From Psychrobacter sp. 4Bb (lineage in GTDB: Bacteria; Pseudomonadota; Gammaproteobacteria; Pseudomonadales; Moraxellaceae): 64,000 nt of DNA. The notes below the pieces were generated by a model that saw nothing but the letters and a program-made list of their open reading frames with translations, was not told the DNA's origin and searched no databases. The stretch covers positions 1 to 64,000 of the forward strand of contig NZ_PJAS01000077.1 in assembly GCF_002836735.1 (NCBI RefSeq). The letters run 5' to 3'. The number at the start of each line of letters is the position of its first letter. The first letter of the stretch is position 1. Both the position numbers and the translations under genes were made by a program. This document shows positions 37,847 to 48,049 of the stretch, one piece after another.

Positions 37847-37876
37847 CTAACACGCTTTTTAGCCTGTTAGTTTTTT
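37847..37876 (+). terminator. Terminator-like hairpin inside the spc operon (rpsH-rplF gap)
   Basis: CTAACA (37847-37852) pairs with TGTTAG (37865-37870). After one C-C mismatch the stem continues as GCT/AGC, and six T follow at once. This is intrinsic-terminator form, yet it lies between rpsH and rplF. TTGATA (37813-37818) with a TAT-rich stretch about 19 bases further on could be an internal promoter. Partial termination with re-initiation would change the dose of downstream proteins. Confidence 0.5.
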
Positions 37877-37916
37877 CGCTAATATAAAGAAGTTAAATTT
37901 TTTAAGGAATATTCCT

Positions 37917-38450
37917 ATGTCTCGTGTGGCTAAAGCCCCAGTGACGCTGCCAAACGGCGTAAGCGTTACTTTGAACGATCGGCAGGTCGAAGTTAAAGGC
38001 AAGAACGGTTCTATGTCTTTACGCCTGCATGAATTGGTCGAGCTGAAACAGGAAGATGATGCTATCATTTTCTCACCTACAGTCGATTCAAAAGAAGCTA
38101 TGATGCACACTGGCACCATGCGCGCTCTTGTTAACAACTATGTTACTGGCGTAAATGAAGGCTTTGAAAGACGTCTTCAGTTGATTGGTGTTGGTTATCG
38201 CGCGCAAGTTACTGGTAACAAGGTAACCTTGAACGTTGGTTATTCTCATCCAGTAGAGTATACGTTACCTGAAGGTGTATCAGCTGAAACACCAACGCAA
38301 ACTGAAATTGTTTTGAAATCAAACAATAAACAGCAGCTTGGTCAAGCAGCCGCCAACATCCGTGGTTTCCGCCCACCTGAGCCTTATAAAGGTAAAGGTA
38401 TTCGTTATAGTGACGAGCATGTGATTCGCAAAGAAGCTAAGAAAAAATAA
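37917..38450 (+). CDS. rplF: 50S ribosomal protein L6
   Basis: L6 of 177 aa. [31 protein letters not shown] and the C-terminal [26 protein letters not shown] identify it. It is located near the factor-binding site of the 50S subunit. TTTAAGGAATATTCCT precedes the ATG. Confidence 0.98.
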   Translation: MSRVAKAPVTLPNGVSVTLNDRQVEVKGKNGSMSLRLHELVELKQEDDAIIFSPTVDSKEAMMHTGTMRALVNNYVTGVNEGFERRLQLIGVGYRAQVTGNKVTLNVGYSHPVEYTLPEGVSAETPTQTEIVLKSNNKQQLGQAAANIRGFRPPEPYKGKGIRYSDEHVIRKEAKKK

Positions 38451-38461
38451 GGTGAGTTGAA

Positions 38462-38812
38462 ATGTTTGATAAAAAAGCAGCTCGTCTGCGTCGAGCTAAG
38501 AAAACACGCGCGCATATCCGTTTCTTAGGCGTTCATCGCTTAACGGTTAACCGCACGTCAAAACATATTTATGCCCAGATTATCTCTCCAAATGGTGGTG
38601 AAGTGATTGCTCAGGCATCTACCTTAGACAGCAGCTTGCGTTCAGGCGCGACTGGTAATGCTGATTCAGCAACGTCTGTAGGCCAAATGATCGCAGAACG
38701 CGCAAAAGCAGCTGGCATTACTAAAGTTGCCTTTGACCGTAGTGGTTTCAAATATCATGGTCGAGTTAAAGCTTTAGCAGAAGCTGCTCGCGAAAACGGA
38801 TTGGAGTTTTAA
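38462..38812 (+). CDS. rplR: 50S ribosomal protein L18
   Basis: L18 of 116 aa, a 5S rRNA-binding protein. [28 protein letters not shown] and the end [21 protein letters not shown] are typical. Confidence 0.98.
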   Translation: MFDKKAARLRRAKKTRAHIRFLGVHRLTVNRTSKHIYAQIISPNGGEVIAQASTLDSSLRSGATGNADSATSVGQMIAERAKAAGITKVAFDRSGFKYHGRVKALAEAARENGLEF

Positions 38813-38814
38813 TC

Positions 38815-39330
38815 ATGGCTAGAAATGATAAAAATGATAAAAATGAACAGACTGACGGTCTAGTAGAACGCTTAGTTACCGTTGATCGCGTAGCGAAAGT
38901 TGTTAAAGGTGGTCGTATTTTCTCTTTCACTGCATTGACTGTAGTGGGCGATGGCAATGGTCGTGTAGGTTTTGGTCGCGGTAAAGCACGTGAAGTGCCA
39001 GCTGCTATCCAAAAAGCACTAGAAGCTGCCAAACGTAATATGATTACTGTTGAGCTAAATGATGCAACTTTGCATCATCCAATCAAAGCACGTCATGGTG
39101 CTAGTAAAGTCTACATGCAACCTGCATCTGAAGGTACTGGCGTAATCGCTGGTGGCGCAATGCGTGCTGTATTAGAAGTTGCTGGTGTCAAAGATGTTTT
39201 GACTAAATGTTATGGTTCTACCAATACTGCTAACGTTGTTCGCGCAACGTTTAACGGTTTACGTGATATGTCAACTCCAGAGAAGATGGCAGCTAAACGT
39301 GGTAAATCTGTAGACGAAATCTTGGGTTAA
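38815..39330 (+). CDS. rpsE: 30S ribosomal protein S5
   Basis: S5 of 171 aa, involved in decoding fidelity. The first domain shows [39 protein letters not shown]; the second contains [25 protein letters not shown] short Asn/Asp/Lys-rich N-terminal lead is present. Confidence 0.98.
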   Translation: MARNDKNDKNEQTDGLVERLVTVDRVAKVVKGGRIFSFTALTVVGDGNGRVGFGRGKAREVPAAIQKALEAAKRNMITVELNDATLHHPIKARHGASKVYMQPASEGTGVIAGGAMRAVLEVAGVKDVLTKCYGSTNTANVVRATFNGLRDMSTPEKMAAKRGKSVDEILG

Positions 39331-39350
39331 CTTAGACTAGGTGAGTTACG

Positions 39351-39530
39351 ATGAAAAAAATGAAAGTCACTCAATTTAAATCGGGTGCCCATCGCCTAAA
39401 GAGCCACAAAGCGAGCTTGAAAGGATTGGGTTTACGCCGCATTAATCATACTGTAGTAGTAGAAGATACTCCTTCGACTCGTGGTATGGTCAATCGCGTT
39501 AACTACATGGTAAAAGTGGAGGAAGCGTAA
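39351..39530 (+). CDS. rpmD: 50S ribosomal protein L30
   Basis: L30 of 59 aa. The frame reads [20 protein letters not shown] and continues [25 protein letters not shown] to VKVEEA. Two ATGs (39351 and 39360) are possible; the first is 6-7 bases from a GGTGAG sequence. Its stop overlaps the rplO start (TAATG). Position between rpsE and rplO is canonical. Confidence 0.95.
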   Translation: MKKMKVTQFKSGAHRLKSHKASLKGLGLRRINHTVVVEDTPSTRGMVNRVNYMVKVEEA

Positions 39531-39970
39531 TGGGTCTTAGATTAAATGAATTATCACCAGGTGTTGGCGCAAAGAAAACTGCCCAACGTCGTGGTCGTGG
39601 TATCGGTTCAGGTCTTGGTAAGACTGGTGGTCGTGGTGTAAAAGGTCAGAAATCTCGTTCAGGTTCTAGCATTCGCTCAGGATTTGAAGGTGGTCAGATG
39701 CCTTTATATCGCCGTCTACCAAAATTTGGTTTTACCAGTAAACTGGCTATGAAGACTGCTGAAGTACGTCTTTCTGAACTGAATAAAATTGAAGGCGATG
39801 TAGTTAGCCTTGAAACACTTAAAGCTGCTAACCTTATCCGTCACGATATGAAACGTGCTCGTGTAATGCTATCAGGCGAAGTCACTAAAGCTTATACTTT
39901 CAAAGGTATTAAAGTGACTAAAGGTGCTAAGCAAGCTATCGAAGCTGCTGGTGGTAGCATCGAGGAGTAG
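39530..39970 (+). CDS. rplO: 50S ribosomal protein L15
   Basis: L15 of 146 aa. [43 protein letters not shown] has the Gly-rich N-terminal tail that threads into 23S rRNA. Confidence 0.98.
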   Translation: MGLRLNELSPGVGAKKTAQRRGRGIGSGLGKTGGRGVKGQKSRSGSSIRSGFEGGQMPLYRRLPKFGFTSKLAMKTAEVRLSELNKIEGDVVSLETLKAANLIRHDMKRARVMLSGEVTKAYTFKGIKVTKGAKQAIEAAGGSIEE

Positions 39971-39974
39971 TAAC

Positions 39975-41321
39975 GTGTCAAAACAATCAATGTCATCGGC
40001 TGGTATACCGCTTAATCCATTCGCATTTATACGTAAGTATGATGAGTTATGGACGCGTTTATTATTTTTAATCGGCGCATTGATTGTTTATCGTTTAGGG
40101 TCACATATTCCAGTTCCGGGTATCAACCCAGTTAACTTGGCTGATCTGTTTTCGCGCAACGAAAACACCATTTTGAGCATGTTTAATATGTTCTCAGGTG
40201 GTGCGCTAGAGCGTATGTCTATCATGGCACTTGGCATTATGCCATATATCTCAGCATCGATTATCGTACAGATGATGTCTGCAGTATTGCCATCGCTTGA
40301 AGCCCTCAAAAAAGAAGGTGAAGCGGGACGACGCAAGTTAAACAAGTATACCCGTCAGGGAACGCTTGCTTTAGCCCTAGTACAGTCATTAGGAATGTGT
40401 GCCGGCTTAATCAGCCAAAACCTTACTTTATCTACTGGTCTTACCTTTTATATTCCAGCTGTTACTTCTTTGGTAGCAGGCGCAATGTTCTTAATGTGGC
40501 TTGGTGAGCAAATTACAGAACGCGGCGTAGGTAATGGTATTTCAATGCTCATTTTTGCGAGTATTGTGGCTGGTACTCCAGGTATCATTTCGCAGTCTAT
40601 TGAACAGGTCAATCAAGGTCAGATGAACTTGATTGTGCTATTTATTTTTGTACTGCTAGGTATCGCGGTTACTGCGGGTATCGTTTATATTGAACGTGCT
40701 CAACGCCGTGTTCCTGTGAACTACGCACAAAAACAGCAACAAGGTCGCAAAATTTATGCTCAGCAGCAATCACATTTGCCGCTTAAGCTAAATATGGCAG
40801 GGGTTATCCCAGCTATTTTTGCCAGTTCTTTGTTATTGTTTCCTGCAAGTTTAGGGCAGTGGGTCGGTCAATCGACTGATCCTACCTTTGTACAGAAAAT
40901 ACTTCAAAATATGGCATTGGTGTTGTCTCCAGGACAGCCGCTATATTTAGTACTGTTTGGCGCAATGATTATCTTCTTCTGTTATTTTTATACGGCATTG
41001 GTATTTAGTCCGCGTGAAGTAGCAGAGAACCTTAAACGTAGTGGTGCGTATATCCCAGGTATTCGCCCAGGACAACAAACTCAGCGTTACCTCGATCATG
41101 TATTAAACCGACTGACCTTTATTGGCGCGATGTATATGACGGTTATTTGTTTAATGCCAATGGTCGTCCAGTCATCGTTTGGTGTGCCGTTTCAACTCGG
41201 TGGTACGTCTTTACTGATTATGGTGGTTGTGGTAATGGACTTCATTTCGCAGATTCAAGCGCATTTGATGACCCATCAATATCATGATCAGACGTTAATT
41301 CAATCGCCCACTCAACCTTAA
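39975..41321 (+). CDS. secY: Protein translocase subunit SecY
   Basis: SecY channel of about 448 aa with ten predicted membrane segments. The GTG at 39975 is chosen because GAGGAG lies 7 bases upstream and the preceding in-frame codons overlap rplO with unrelated residues. Landmarks: [23 protein letters not shown], the cytoplasmic loop around [20 protein letters not shown] text (residues near 255-270) and [22 protein letters not shown]. Its location after rplO is the conserved spc position. Confidence 0.96.
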   Translation: MSKQSMSSAGIPLNPFAFIRKYDELWTRLLFLIGALIVYRLGSHIPVPGINPVNLADLFSRNENTILSMFNMFSGGALERMSIMALGIMPYISASIIVQMMSAVLPSLEALKKEGEAGRRKLNKYTRQGTLALALVQSLGMCAGLISQNLTLSTGLTFYIPAVTSLVAGAMFLMWLGEQITERGVGNGISMLIFASIVAGTPGIISQSIEQVNQGQMNLIVLFIFVLLGIAVTAGIVYIERAQRRVPVNYAQKQQQGRKIYAQQQSHLPLKLNMAGVIPAIFASSLLLFPASLGQWVGQSTDPTFVQKILQNMALVLSPGQPLYLVLFGAMIIFFCYFYTALVFSPREVAENLKRSGAYIPGIRPGQQTQRYLDHVLNRLTFIGAMYMTVICLMPMVVQSSFGVPFQLGGTSLLIMVVVVMDFISQIQAHLMTHQYHDQTLIQSPTQP

Positions 41322-41352
41322 ATGAGCGGTACGATATTTCAAGGAGCATGCT

Positions 41353-41469
41353 ATGAAAGTTCAAGCATCAGTTAAAAAGATTTGTGGTAGCTGTAAAGTT
41401 GTGCGCCGTAAAGGCCGTGTACATATTATTTGTACAGCAGAACCTCGCCACAAGCAACGTCAAGGTTAA
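41353..41469 (+). CDS. rpmJ: 50S ribosomal protein L36 (zinc-binding form)
   Basis: L36 of 38 aa, beginning [20 protein letters not shown] and ending EPRHKQRQG. The ligands CGSC, a later Cys in IICTAEPRH and its His give the C-plus zinc ribbon. AAGGAG is the ribosome-binding site. It is the last gene of the spc operon. Confidence 0.96.
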   Translation: MKVQASVKKICGSCKVVRRKGRVHIICTAEPRHKQRQG

Positions 41470-41530
41470 TATTTAGTATTAGAAAACATCTAGTTTTCGC
41501 TGCTAATTAAATTAATACTTGAAAAATAAC

Positions 41531-41584
41531 GGCGGATGCGATATCATCCGCCACTTGCCGTGTTTATACAAAATCTTTTATAAT
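41531..41584 (+). promoter_or_regulatory. Perfect hairpin followed by candidate alpha-operon promoter
   Basis: GGCGGATG (41531-41538) and CATCCGCC (41545-41552) form a perfect 8-bp stem with a six-base loop and no T-run. TTGCCG (41555-41560) and TATAAT (41579-41584), spacer 18, follow and would start the rpsM transcript. The hairpin could act on the spc transcript that reads through, for processing or 3'-end protection. Confidence 0.5.
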
Positions 41585-41716
41585 AGAATCGATGAGCAGA
41601 CTTATAGTCAAAACATCGATAATGACTATAAAAGCTCTAGTATTAACAGCAACAAATCTGAAGAGTAAAGCCTTATCGCTAGATAACGCTTATTTTTCTT
41701 TAATGGAGAGAAATCA

Positions 41717-42073
41717 ATGGCTCGTATTGCCGGCGTAAACATTCCGGATAATAAGCATGCTGTTATTTCACTAACTTACATCTTTGGTGTAGGTCGTACC
41801 ACTGCTCAGAAAATCTTAGAAGCAGTTGGCATCGTCCCTACTACTAAAGTCAGTCAGTTAGATGATACACAGTTAGATGCTATCCGTGCACAAGTTGCAA
41901 ACTACATGACTGAAGGTGACCTTCGTCGTGAAGTTTCAATGAACATCAAGCGTTTAGTTGATCTTGGTTGTTACCGTGGCATCCGTCATCGTCGTAACCT
42001 ACCAGTTAGAGGTCAGAACACCAAGAACAACGCTCGTACTCGTAAGGGTCCGACACGCCCTCTCAAAAGATAA
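41717..42073 (+). CDS. rpsM: 30S ribosomal protein S13
   Basis: S13 of 118 aa, contacting P-site tRNA and the 50S bridge. [30 protein letters not shown] and [25 protein letters not shown] are diagnostic. First gene of the alpha operon; AATGGAGAG precedes the ATG. Confidence 0.98.
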   Translation: MARIAGVNIPDNKHAVISLTYIFGVGRTTAQKILEAVGIVPTTKVSQLDDTQLDAIRAQVANYMTEGDLRREVSMNIKRLVDLGCYRGIRHRRNLPVRGQNTKNNARTRKGPTRPLKR

Positions 42074-42093
42074 TTAACTTAGGAAGCTAAAAG

Positions 42094-42483
42094 ATGGCAA
42101 AAGACACTCGCAGTCGCAAAAAGGTGGCTCGTCGTTCAGTATCGGAGGGCATTGCCCATATCCATGCGTCTTTTAATAACACCATTGTTACGATTACCGA
42201 TCGTCAAGGTAATGCATTGGCTTGGGCCACTTCAGGTGGACAAGGCTTCCGTGGTTCACGTAAATCTACACCATTTGCAGCTCAGGTTGCAGCTGAAGTC
42301 GCTGGTAAAGCGGCCCAAGAATATGGTGTTAAGAATATCGATGTTTTGGTCAAAGGACCAGGACCGGGTCGTGAGTCTGCGGTAAGAGCACTAGGTGCAT
42401 TGGGTTATAAAGTTAACAGCATCTCTGATGTAACCCCAATCCCACACAATGGTTGCCGTGCGCCGAAAAAGCGCCGCGTCTAA
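42094..42483 (+). CDS. rpsK: 30S ribosomal protein S11
   Basis: S11 of 129 aa in the 30S platform. [46 protein letters not shown] and the basic end CRAPKKRRV identify it. Confidence 0.98.
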   Translation: MAKDTRSRKKVARRSVSEGIAHIHASFNNTIVTITDRQGNALAWATSGGQGFRGSRKSTPFAAQVAAEVAGKAAQEYGVKNIDVLVKGPGPGRESAVRALGALGYKVNSISDVTPIPHNGCRAPKKRRV

Positions 42484-42531
42484 TATTAAAGACGAAGCTT
42501 TTTATACTAAAAGCTTATAGGAGACATAACA

Positions 42532-43173
42532 ATGGCCCGCTATATTGGACCAAAACTGAAATTATCACGTCGTGAAGGTACGGATTTAGGCCTTAAGTCT
42601 GGCGTTAAACCGTATGACGTAAAAACGAAGAAAGCTGGCCGTCCACCAGGTCAGCATGGCGTAAGCCGTAATAAGACCTCAGAATATGCTCTACAGTTGC
42701 GTGAAAAGCAAAAAGTTAAGCGTATTTATGGTGTACTAGAGCGTCAATTCGCGAACTACTATAAAGAAGCTGCTCGTAAGCGTGGCGCTACTGGTGAAAA
42801 CCTACTAGCAATGCTTGAGAGCCGTCTAGATAACGTTGTATATCGCATGGGCTTTGGCTCAACTCGCGCAGAAGCACGTCAGCTAGTCAGTCATCGTACT
42901 GTTATGGTAAAAAAAGCTGGTCGTGATGAGTTTGTTCGTGTGAACATTCCTTCAATTCAGCTTCAAGATGGTGATGTCATCGCTATCCAAGAGAAATCTC
43001 GCGAACAGCTACGTATTAAAAACGCTATCGAATTAGCGACACAACGTGGTATTCCAGAATGGCTTGATGTTGACCACAGCAAACTACAAGGCACGTTTAA
43101 ACATGCGCCTGATCGTATTGATCTACCTGCTGAAATCAACGAAAGCTTGATCGTTGAGCTATACTCTAAGTAA
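42532..43173 (+). CDS. rpsD: 30S ribosomal protein S4
   Basis: S4 of 213 aa, a primary 16S-binding protein and, in E. coli, translational repressor of the alpha operon. It begins [19 protein letters not shown] and contains the S4 RNA-binding fold [28 protein letters not shown]. No zinc-type cysteines are present. Confidence 0.98.
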   Translation: MARYIGPKLKLSRREGTDLGLKSGVKPYDVKTKKAGRPPGQHGVSRNKTSEYALQLREKQKVKRIYGVLERQFANYYKEAARKRGATGENLLAMLESRLDNVVYRMGFGSTRAEARQLVSHRTVMVKKAGRDEFVRVNIPSIQLQDGDVIAIQEKSREQLRIKNAIELATQRGIPEWLDVDHSKLQGTFKHAPDRIDLPAEINESLIVELYSK

Positions 43174-43253
43174 TGACGTAATGCTCAATGTTATGAAAAT
43201 GGCATTGAGCAATTAACGTTAATTAAACCAGTTTAATAAATCGAGGTGACATC

Positions 43254-44261
43254 ATGATGCTAAATGCAACTGAGTTTCTAACGCCGAATGCCATTAATGT
43301 GGATACGGTTAACGAAACGATTGCGAAAGTCACGCTCGAACCGTTAGAACGCGGCTTTGGGCATACCCTAGGTAATGCTCTGCGTCGCATCTTGTTATCT
43401 TCATTACCTGGTGCTGCAGTCATTGAAGCTGAGATTGATGGTGTTGACCATGAATACTCAACGCTTGAAGGCCTGCAAGAAGACGTACTTGATTTGCTTT
43501 TGAACCTAAAAGGCTTAGCAATTACGCTTCATGACCAAAATGAAGTATTTTTGACCTTGGATAAACAAGGTCCAGGCACTATTACTGCTGCAGACATCGC
43601 GTTGCCGCACAATGTTGACATCATCAATCCAGAATTGGTCTTGGGTACATTGAGCGATCGTGGTCATCTTAAGATGCGTTTGCGTGTAGTGATGGGTCGT
43701 GGATATGAGCCAGCAAACCAGCGCCGTGAAGATGGTGATACTAAAGCAATTGGACGCTTAAAGCTTGATGCAAGTTTTAGTCCTGTGCTTCGTGTTGCTT
43801 ATCAGGTTGAGAACGCTCGTGTAGAGCAGCGTACTGATCTTGATCGTCTTATCATTGAGCTTGAAACTAATGGCACTATAGATCCAGAAGAAGCAATTCG
43901 TAAAGCAGCCACTATTTTACAACAACAGATTTCTATCTTTGTTGACCTAGAAGCTGAAGAAGCGCCTGAGCCTGTGAAAGAGAAAGAAGAGGTTGATCCG
44001 GTGCTATTACGCCCTGTGGACGATCTTGAACTAACGGTTCGCTCAGCCAACTGCTTGAAAGCTGAAAACATTTACTATATCGGTGATTTGGTACAGCGTT
44101 CAGAGACTGAACTTCTAAAAACCCCAAATCTTGGTAAGAAATCATTGACAGAAATCAAGGACGTATTAGCGTCTAAAGATTTAGAGCTCGGTATGCGCCT
44201 AGATAACTGGCCACCAGCTGATTTACGTGTTGATGATCGCTTTTCTTATCGTAGCCGTTAA
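43254..44261 (+). CDS. rpoA: DNA-directed RNA polymerase subunit alpha
   Basis: Alpha subunit of 335 aa. The N-terminal dimerisation domain contains [29 protein letters not shown]. An acidic linker (about 235-248) leads to the C-terminal domain with [46 protein letters not shown], which binds UP elements and activators. Two ATGs (43254, 43257) follow GAGGTG at 5 and 8 bases; either may be used. Confidence 0.97.
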   Translation: MMLNATEFLTPNAINVDTVNETIAKVTLEPLERGFGHTLGNALRRILLSSLPGAAVIEAEIDGVDHEYSTLEGLQEDVLDLLLNLKGLAITLHDQNEVFLTLDKQGPGTITAADIALPHNVDIINPELVLGTLSDRGHLKMRLRVVMGRGYEPANQRREDGDTKAIGRLKLDASFSPVLRVAYQVENARVEQRTDLDRLIIELETNGTIDPEEAIRKAATILQQQISIFVDLEAEEAPEPVKEKEEVDPVLLRPVDDLELTVRSANCLKAENIYYIGDLVQRSETELLKTPNLGKKSLTEIKDVLASKDLELGMRLDNWPPADLRVDDRFSYRSR

Positions 44262-44280
44262 ACTTTAAGGATTTTTGACT

Positions 44281-44640
44281 ATGCGCCATCGTAAGAGTGG
44301 AGTCAAGCTGGGTCGTACCGGCAGTCATCGTAAGGCAATGTTTCAGAACATGACTAACTCATTATTTGAGCATGAACTGATCAAAACAACTTTACCAAAA
44401 GCTAAAGAACTACGTCGCGTTGCCGAGCCATTGATCACTATGGCTAAAGAAGACAGCGTTGCTAACCGTCGTTTAGCGTTCAGCCGTATGCGTAGCAAAG
44501 CTATGGTAGGCAAATTATTTGGCACGTTAGGTCCTCGTTACCAGACGCGTCCAGGTGGTTATTTGCGTATCGTAAAATGCGGTTACCGTGATGGTGACAA
44601 TGCGCCAATGGCTTATGTAGAATTGGTTGATCGTGACTAG
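44281..44640 (+). CDS. rplQ: 50S ribosomal protein L17
   Basis: L17 of 119 aa starting at the ATG 44281 ([20 protein letters not shown]); TAAGGA lies about 9 bases upstream. It is the last gene of the alpha operon and is followed directly by a strong terminator. Confidence 0.97.
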   Translation: MRHRKSGVKLGRTGSHRKAMFQNMTNSLFEHELIKTTLPKAKELRRVAEPLITMAKEDSVANRRLAFSRMRSKAMVGKLFGTLGPRYQTRPGGYLRIVKCGYRDGDNAPMAYVELVDRD

Positions 44641-44665
44641 TTTTACACCTAAGACATATTCCCAT

Positions 44666-44698
44666 AAAAAAGCTCCAATGCAATTGGAGCTTTTTTTT
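44666..44698. terminator. Intrinsic terminator ending the alpha operon
   Basis: GCTCCAA (44672-44678) pairs with TTGGAGC (44684-44690), extended by six A against a run of eight T. It also lies downstream of the convergent YciO gene and can serve both strands. Confidence 0.93.
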
Positions 44699-44751
44699 GT
44701 CTTAAATTTGACTAGATATACTAGTAGTTGTTTAAAGCAATAACTAGCTGT

Positions 44752-45372
44752 TTAGAGTAACAACGAATCGACATTGGCAGCACCTTGTCTGATAACTTCA
44801 GGAACGCTGCTAGTCATATCCACGATAGTAGTAAGCTTGGTTGTCTTTATACCTGCATTGATGAGACCGTCGATTTGATTGCCTAGCAAATCTTCAATCT
44901 CAAATGGGTCATCCAAAATATCGTCTCGATTAGGCAAAATCAGTGAGCTGGTTAAGATAGGTTCATCCATCGCTTCTAATAATGCTTGAGCAATGGGGTT
45001 ACTAGGTACACGAATACCAATGGTTTTTTTCTTTGCATGCGCCAGTTTTTTCGGTACGTCTTTGGTGGCAGTAAGAATAAAAGTAATTGGGGCAGGTGTG
45101 TGGGCTTTCAGCTGTTTAAATTGCACGTTATCAACTGTTGCATAATTGGCAATTTCGCTTAGGTCGCGGCATAGCAAGGTAAATTGATGCTTATCATCGA
45201 GTTCACGGATTTGCTTGAGTTTAGCTAGGGCATCCTTTGCACCCAAACGGCAACCAAAAGCATAACTGGTATCCGTTGGATAAATGATTAACTGATCTCT
45301 GCGCAATAGGTCAGCGGCTTGCTCAATGAGACGTGGCTGCGGATTATCGGGATGAATATAAAAGACTTCCAT
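44752..45372 (-). CDS. yciO: YciO/Sua5/YrdC-family RNA-binding protein
   Basis: A 206-aa protein with the YrdC fold, which binds RNA and ATP and in TsaC/Sua5 makes threonylcarbamoyl-AMP for tRNA t6A. LLRRDQLIIYPTDTSYAFGCRLGAKDALAKLKQIRELDDKHQFTLLCRDLSEI matches the YciO branch, including the KxR-like basic residues at the domain entrance. The end PILTSSLILPNRDD is also typical. YciO paralogues usually do not replace TsaC, so the exact role remains open. It is convergent with rplQ. Confidence 0.85.
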   Translation of the reverse strand: MEVFYIHPDNPQPRLIEQAADLLRRDQLIIYPTDTSYAFGCRLGAKDALAKLKQIRELDDKHQFTLLCRDLSEIANYATVDNVQFKQLKAHTPAPITFILTATKDVPKKLAHAKKKTIGIRVPSNPIAQALLEAMDEPILTSSLILPNRDDILDDPFEIEDLLGNQIDGLINAGIKTTKLTTIVDMTSSVPEVIRQGAANVDSLLL

Positions 45373-45604
45373 AGTGGTTCCTTATTTTATAATTATTGGT
45401 TTTTAATTGAGACAAATTTTTCATTAATTAGATGTGGTTCAATCACTGGATATATTAGAAAAACTATTCTAGAACTAAAGCAGATTAATATTTTCAAAAT
45501 ACCACTTCAGTTATCAGTATAGCTCAAAGTAGATATAAGTTTAGTGGCAAGGCGTTACCAACCGTAGAAAATCGTTAATAAGTAGGAACACTTAGTAATT
45601 TGAA

Positions 45605-46348
45605 TTAAGCGTTGATTTCAGATGGAGAAATGCAAGCGCTAAGTAAAGCAATCAGTAAAGTCTTAGCGTCACGCGGCAGAGTATGAGGTTTGGCTATATA
45701 GCTTTGGACTTGCTGATAGACATCAATAGCAAAGGTGCTACTACTGGTGTCGAAGTCGGCAAACAAGTTATCTTGTGAGACTTGGAAATTTCGTCCACAC
45801 GCCAAGGTGAATAGACACTCTAATGCTTGAGGTTTGATTTCTACACGCTCAAACGCTTGTTGCTGCGCCGCTGATCGTCCATCTGGTGCATACCAGTAAC
45901 CAAAGTCAGATAGTTGTCTACGAGCGTCACCAGCTACGCACCAATGACTGATTTCATGCAGAGCACTGGCAAAAAATCCGTGAGCAAATTCAATTCGAGC
46001 GGGTTCATTATCTTGAGCTGGAAAATACTCGGGTTCATCATTGCTACGAGCCAATATAACTTGCTGATCAGCGAATAAAGTATTAAATAATTGTATGAGC
46101 CAGTCGGTAGCTAATCGTTCGCTATCAATTATCAATTCTGCTGTGTGAGTATTGTCAGATTGAGTACTAGACAATTTTTGCCACTGACTTCTCCATTCTT
46201 TTAAATACTCATTTTTATTGTGAGAGAGTATATTGTTAGATGATTTTTCAGTATGATTCTTTAATTGAATGAGCTGTTGTAGCAATGAACTTGCTCCAGT
46301 AGAAGAAAGTAAATCAGAAAAATTAATTTTATTATCGGATAGATTCAT
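45605..46348 (-). CDS. epmC: Elongation factor P hydroxylase (YfcM)
   Basis: A 247-aa protein whose C-terminal 150 residues match EpmC, the enzyme that hydroxylates the modified lysine of EF-P. Conserved text: EYFPAQDNEPARIEFAHGFFASALHEISHWCVAG, with the metal-binding HE..H, then YGYWYAPDGRSAAQQQAFERVEIKPQALECLF. An N-terminal stretch of about 70 residues, rich in Ser, Asn and Gln, is longer than in E. coli. The lysylation enzymes EpmA and EpmB are not in the window. The flanking 45373-45604 and 46349-46529 gaps hold no gene I can support. Confidence 0.87.
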   Translation of the reverse strand: MNLSDNKINFSDLLSSTGASSLLQQLIQLKNHTEKSSNNILSHNKNEYLKEWRSQWQKLSSTQSDNTHTAELIIDSERLATDWLIQLFNTLFADQQVILARSNDEPEYFPAQDNEPARIEFAHGFFASALHEISHWCVAGDARRQLSDFGYWYAPDGRSAAQQQAFERVEIKPQALECLFTLACGRNFQVSQDNLFADFDTSSSTFAIDVYQQVQSYIAKPHTLPRDAKTLLIALLSACISPSEINA

Positions 46349-46529
46349 AGAGAAGACATTGACTTAATAAATACTAAAGACAAAAAACTTTAGGTAAAAG
46401 GTAAGTAGTAGAAGAGCTTAAACAAATTTACTATCAAAAAATCTTAACATACTAGCGCTAGCAGAATATGGCACTTTCCGTTAGTATGGCAGGCAATATT
46501 ATACACCGTTTTTATGAATGAGGCCGCGC

Positions 46530-47123
46530 ATGTCAAGCACTCCAGAAACTAAACCGTCAGCACCTCACGCTGACAATAAAAAAGCGCCTGTATCTACTGG
46601 CATGCCTGAGCACATCTCCTTAGATAAGTGGGCAGACACTGGTTACGAATGGTCAGGAGAGGTCAAGCCAAGCTCGTTTGATCGTCTTGCTACTACTTTG
46701 AGTACTGAACATGAGCAGTCAGACATACAGCTCAACGCTAACTTATATCGTCGTAACAACGTCTTGCATCTAGCATTTACTTTGACAGGTGATGTTTGGC
46801 TAACTTGTCAGCGCTGTTTACAACCAATCGCGATAGACTTGTCTGATGATTATGACATCGCGCTACTCGAAAACGACAGTCAGGTTCGTTTAGTTAAAGA
46901 TGAACAAGATTATTTATTACTGGATGAAATCGTTACCGAGCAATCTCCAGAGCGTCTGTTACCATTTAAGAAATTGGTAGAAGACGAAATCTTGCTCAAA
47001 ACACCAATGGCACCAAAGCATGACGATTGTGAAATGTCTGTTGAGCAGTTTGGTGAAATACCAGAAGAAGAGGAAGGTGAAAATCCTTTCGCTGCTTTAG
47101 CCTCGCTAAAAGGCAAACTATAA
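46530..47123 (+). CDS. yceD: 23S rRNA accumulation protein YceD (DUF177)
   Basis: DUF177 protein of 197 aa. The ATG at 46530 (MSSTPETKPSAPHADNKK) is favoured because GAGG lies six bases before it; an ATG four codons upstream has no such site. The core LHLAFTLTGDVWLTCQRCLQPIAIDL, with the C-x-x-C pair, and the acidic DEIVTEQSPERLLPFKKLVEDEILLKTPMAPKH are family signatures. YceD affects 23S rRNA accumulation in E. coli and precedes rpmF in many genomes, as here. Confidence 0.9.
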   Translation: MSSTPETKPSAPHADNKKAPVSTGMPEHISLDKWADTGYEWSGEVKPSSFDRLATTLSTEHEQSDIQLNANLYRRNNVLHLAFTLTGDVWLTCQRCLQPIAIDLSDDYDIALLENDSQVRLVKDEQDYLLLDEIVTEQSPERLLPFKKLVEDEILLKTPMAPKHDDCEMSVEQFGEIPEEEEGENPFAALASLKGKL

Positions 47124-47196
47124 GCACTAAAACTATCTACTCGATGCATTTAAAAAACCTTTTATCAGCTTTGTACAGAAGAGTGCGAGGCAGGGC

Positions 47197-47225
47197 TTTA
47201 TTAATTTAATAAACATGCGTATAAT
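47197..47225 (+). promoter_or_regulatory. Candidate promoter for rpmF
   Basis: TTTATT (47197-47202) and TATAAT (47220-47225), spacer 17, lie in the 318-base gap after yceD. The predicted leader of about 210 bases carries the inverted repeat AGCAAC-CT-GTTGCT (47245-47258). The yceD-rpmF distance is greater than usual, which makes a separate promoter plausible. Confidence 0.4.
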
Positions 47226-47441
47226 GTCCGGTTTATTGCATTCGAGCAACCTGTTGCTTGCTGATAGAAACTGACTGGGTAAATTTTTTATAAGATTCAG
47301 CCTTGGTCAGTGCTTTATGTGAGTGGCAATCTATTTAACTAATGATGCTTAAGACTTAGGTTGTTGTGATTATATAGCCTCTGTCAGTATCGACTTAAGC
47401 TGAATTTCAAGCTTATCCCTTTTAAGTATAGGAGCTATATC

Positions 47442-47624
47442 ATGGCTGTTCAAAAAAGTCGTAAAAGCCGTTCTCGTCGTGACATGCGCCGTTCACATCA
47501 CCGTATGGAAATTGCTGAACTAAGCGTAGATGCTACTACTGGTGAAAAACATCGTCGTCATCACATGACTAAAGATGGTTTCTACCGTGGTCGTCAACTG
47601 TTCAAAGTCAGCCAAGACGCCTAA
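47442..47624 (+). CDS. rpmF: 50S ribosomal protein L32
   Basis: L32 of 60 aa, [29 protein letters not shown], followed by [21 protein letters not shown]. The two CxxC zinc pairs found in some bacteria are absent. It is followed by a terminator and then fabD; the plsX and fabH genes that follow rpmF in many gammaproteobacteria are missing. Confidence 0.97.
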   Translation: MAVQKSRKSRSRRDMRRSHHRMEIAELSVDATTGEKHRRHHMTKDGFYRGRQLFKVSQDA

Positions 47625-47722
47625 GACATTGGCTCTACGATAGCTTAGGCGAAGATAGTAATAGTACTGGTGACTATTATTGTTTTTGCCTAGTTATTAT
47701 TAGTCAATAAGCTTTGAGCTAA

Positions 47723-47778
47723 AAAAAGCCAAGTTATTTCGCTATCATATATTATGTGGCTGGATAACTTGGCTTTTT
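47723..47778 (+). terminator. Intrinsic terminator after rpmF
   Basis: AAAAAGCCAAGTTAT (47723-47737) pairs perfectly over 15 bp with ATAACTTGGCTTTTT (47764-47778) around a 26-base loop. The remainder of the 47625-48049 gap contains only a low-quality open frame on the minus strand and probably the fabD promoter. Confidence 0.85.
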
Positions 47779-48049
47779 GTTATTTATAGCTAGGCTTGTT
47801 GTTTAATTCGCTTGTTATTTTTAGTAGATTTAAAAATGTGCTGATATAATCTGCTCGTTTAATTTGGGCAGCGTTACTCTTGCTGTTTGGTTTGCATCCG
47901 CTATGATAATAGTGTCTGTCAGTGTATAGTTTACTGACAATCCGTTTTCTTGCATAAATACTTGAAGTAGCGGCTTTGTATAGCATCTAATAATATAATA
48001 CACCCCATTGTTTTTAGGGATATTTCTAATCAGATAAGGAATATTGGTT

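Noticed and set aside
47780..47986. 68-codon open frame on the minus strand after rpmF
   Set aside because: No ribosome-binding site, no recognisable domain, low-complexity composition, and it abuts the rpmF terminator; most likely chance.
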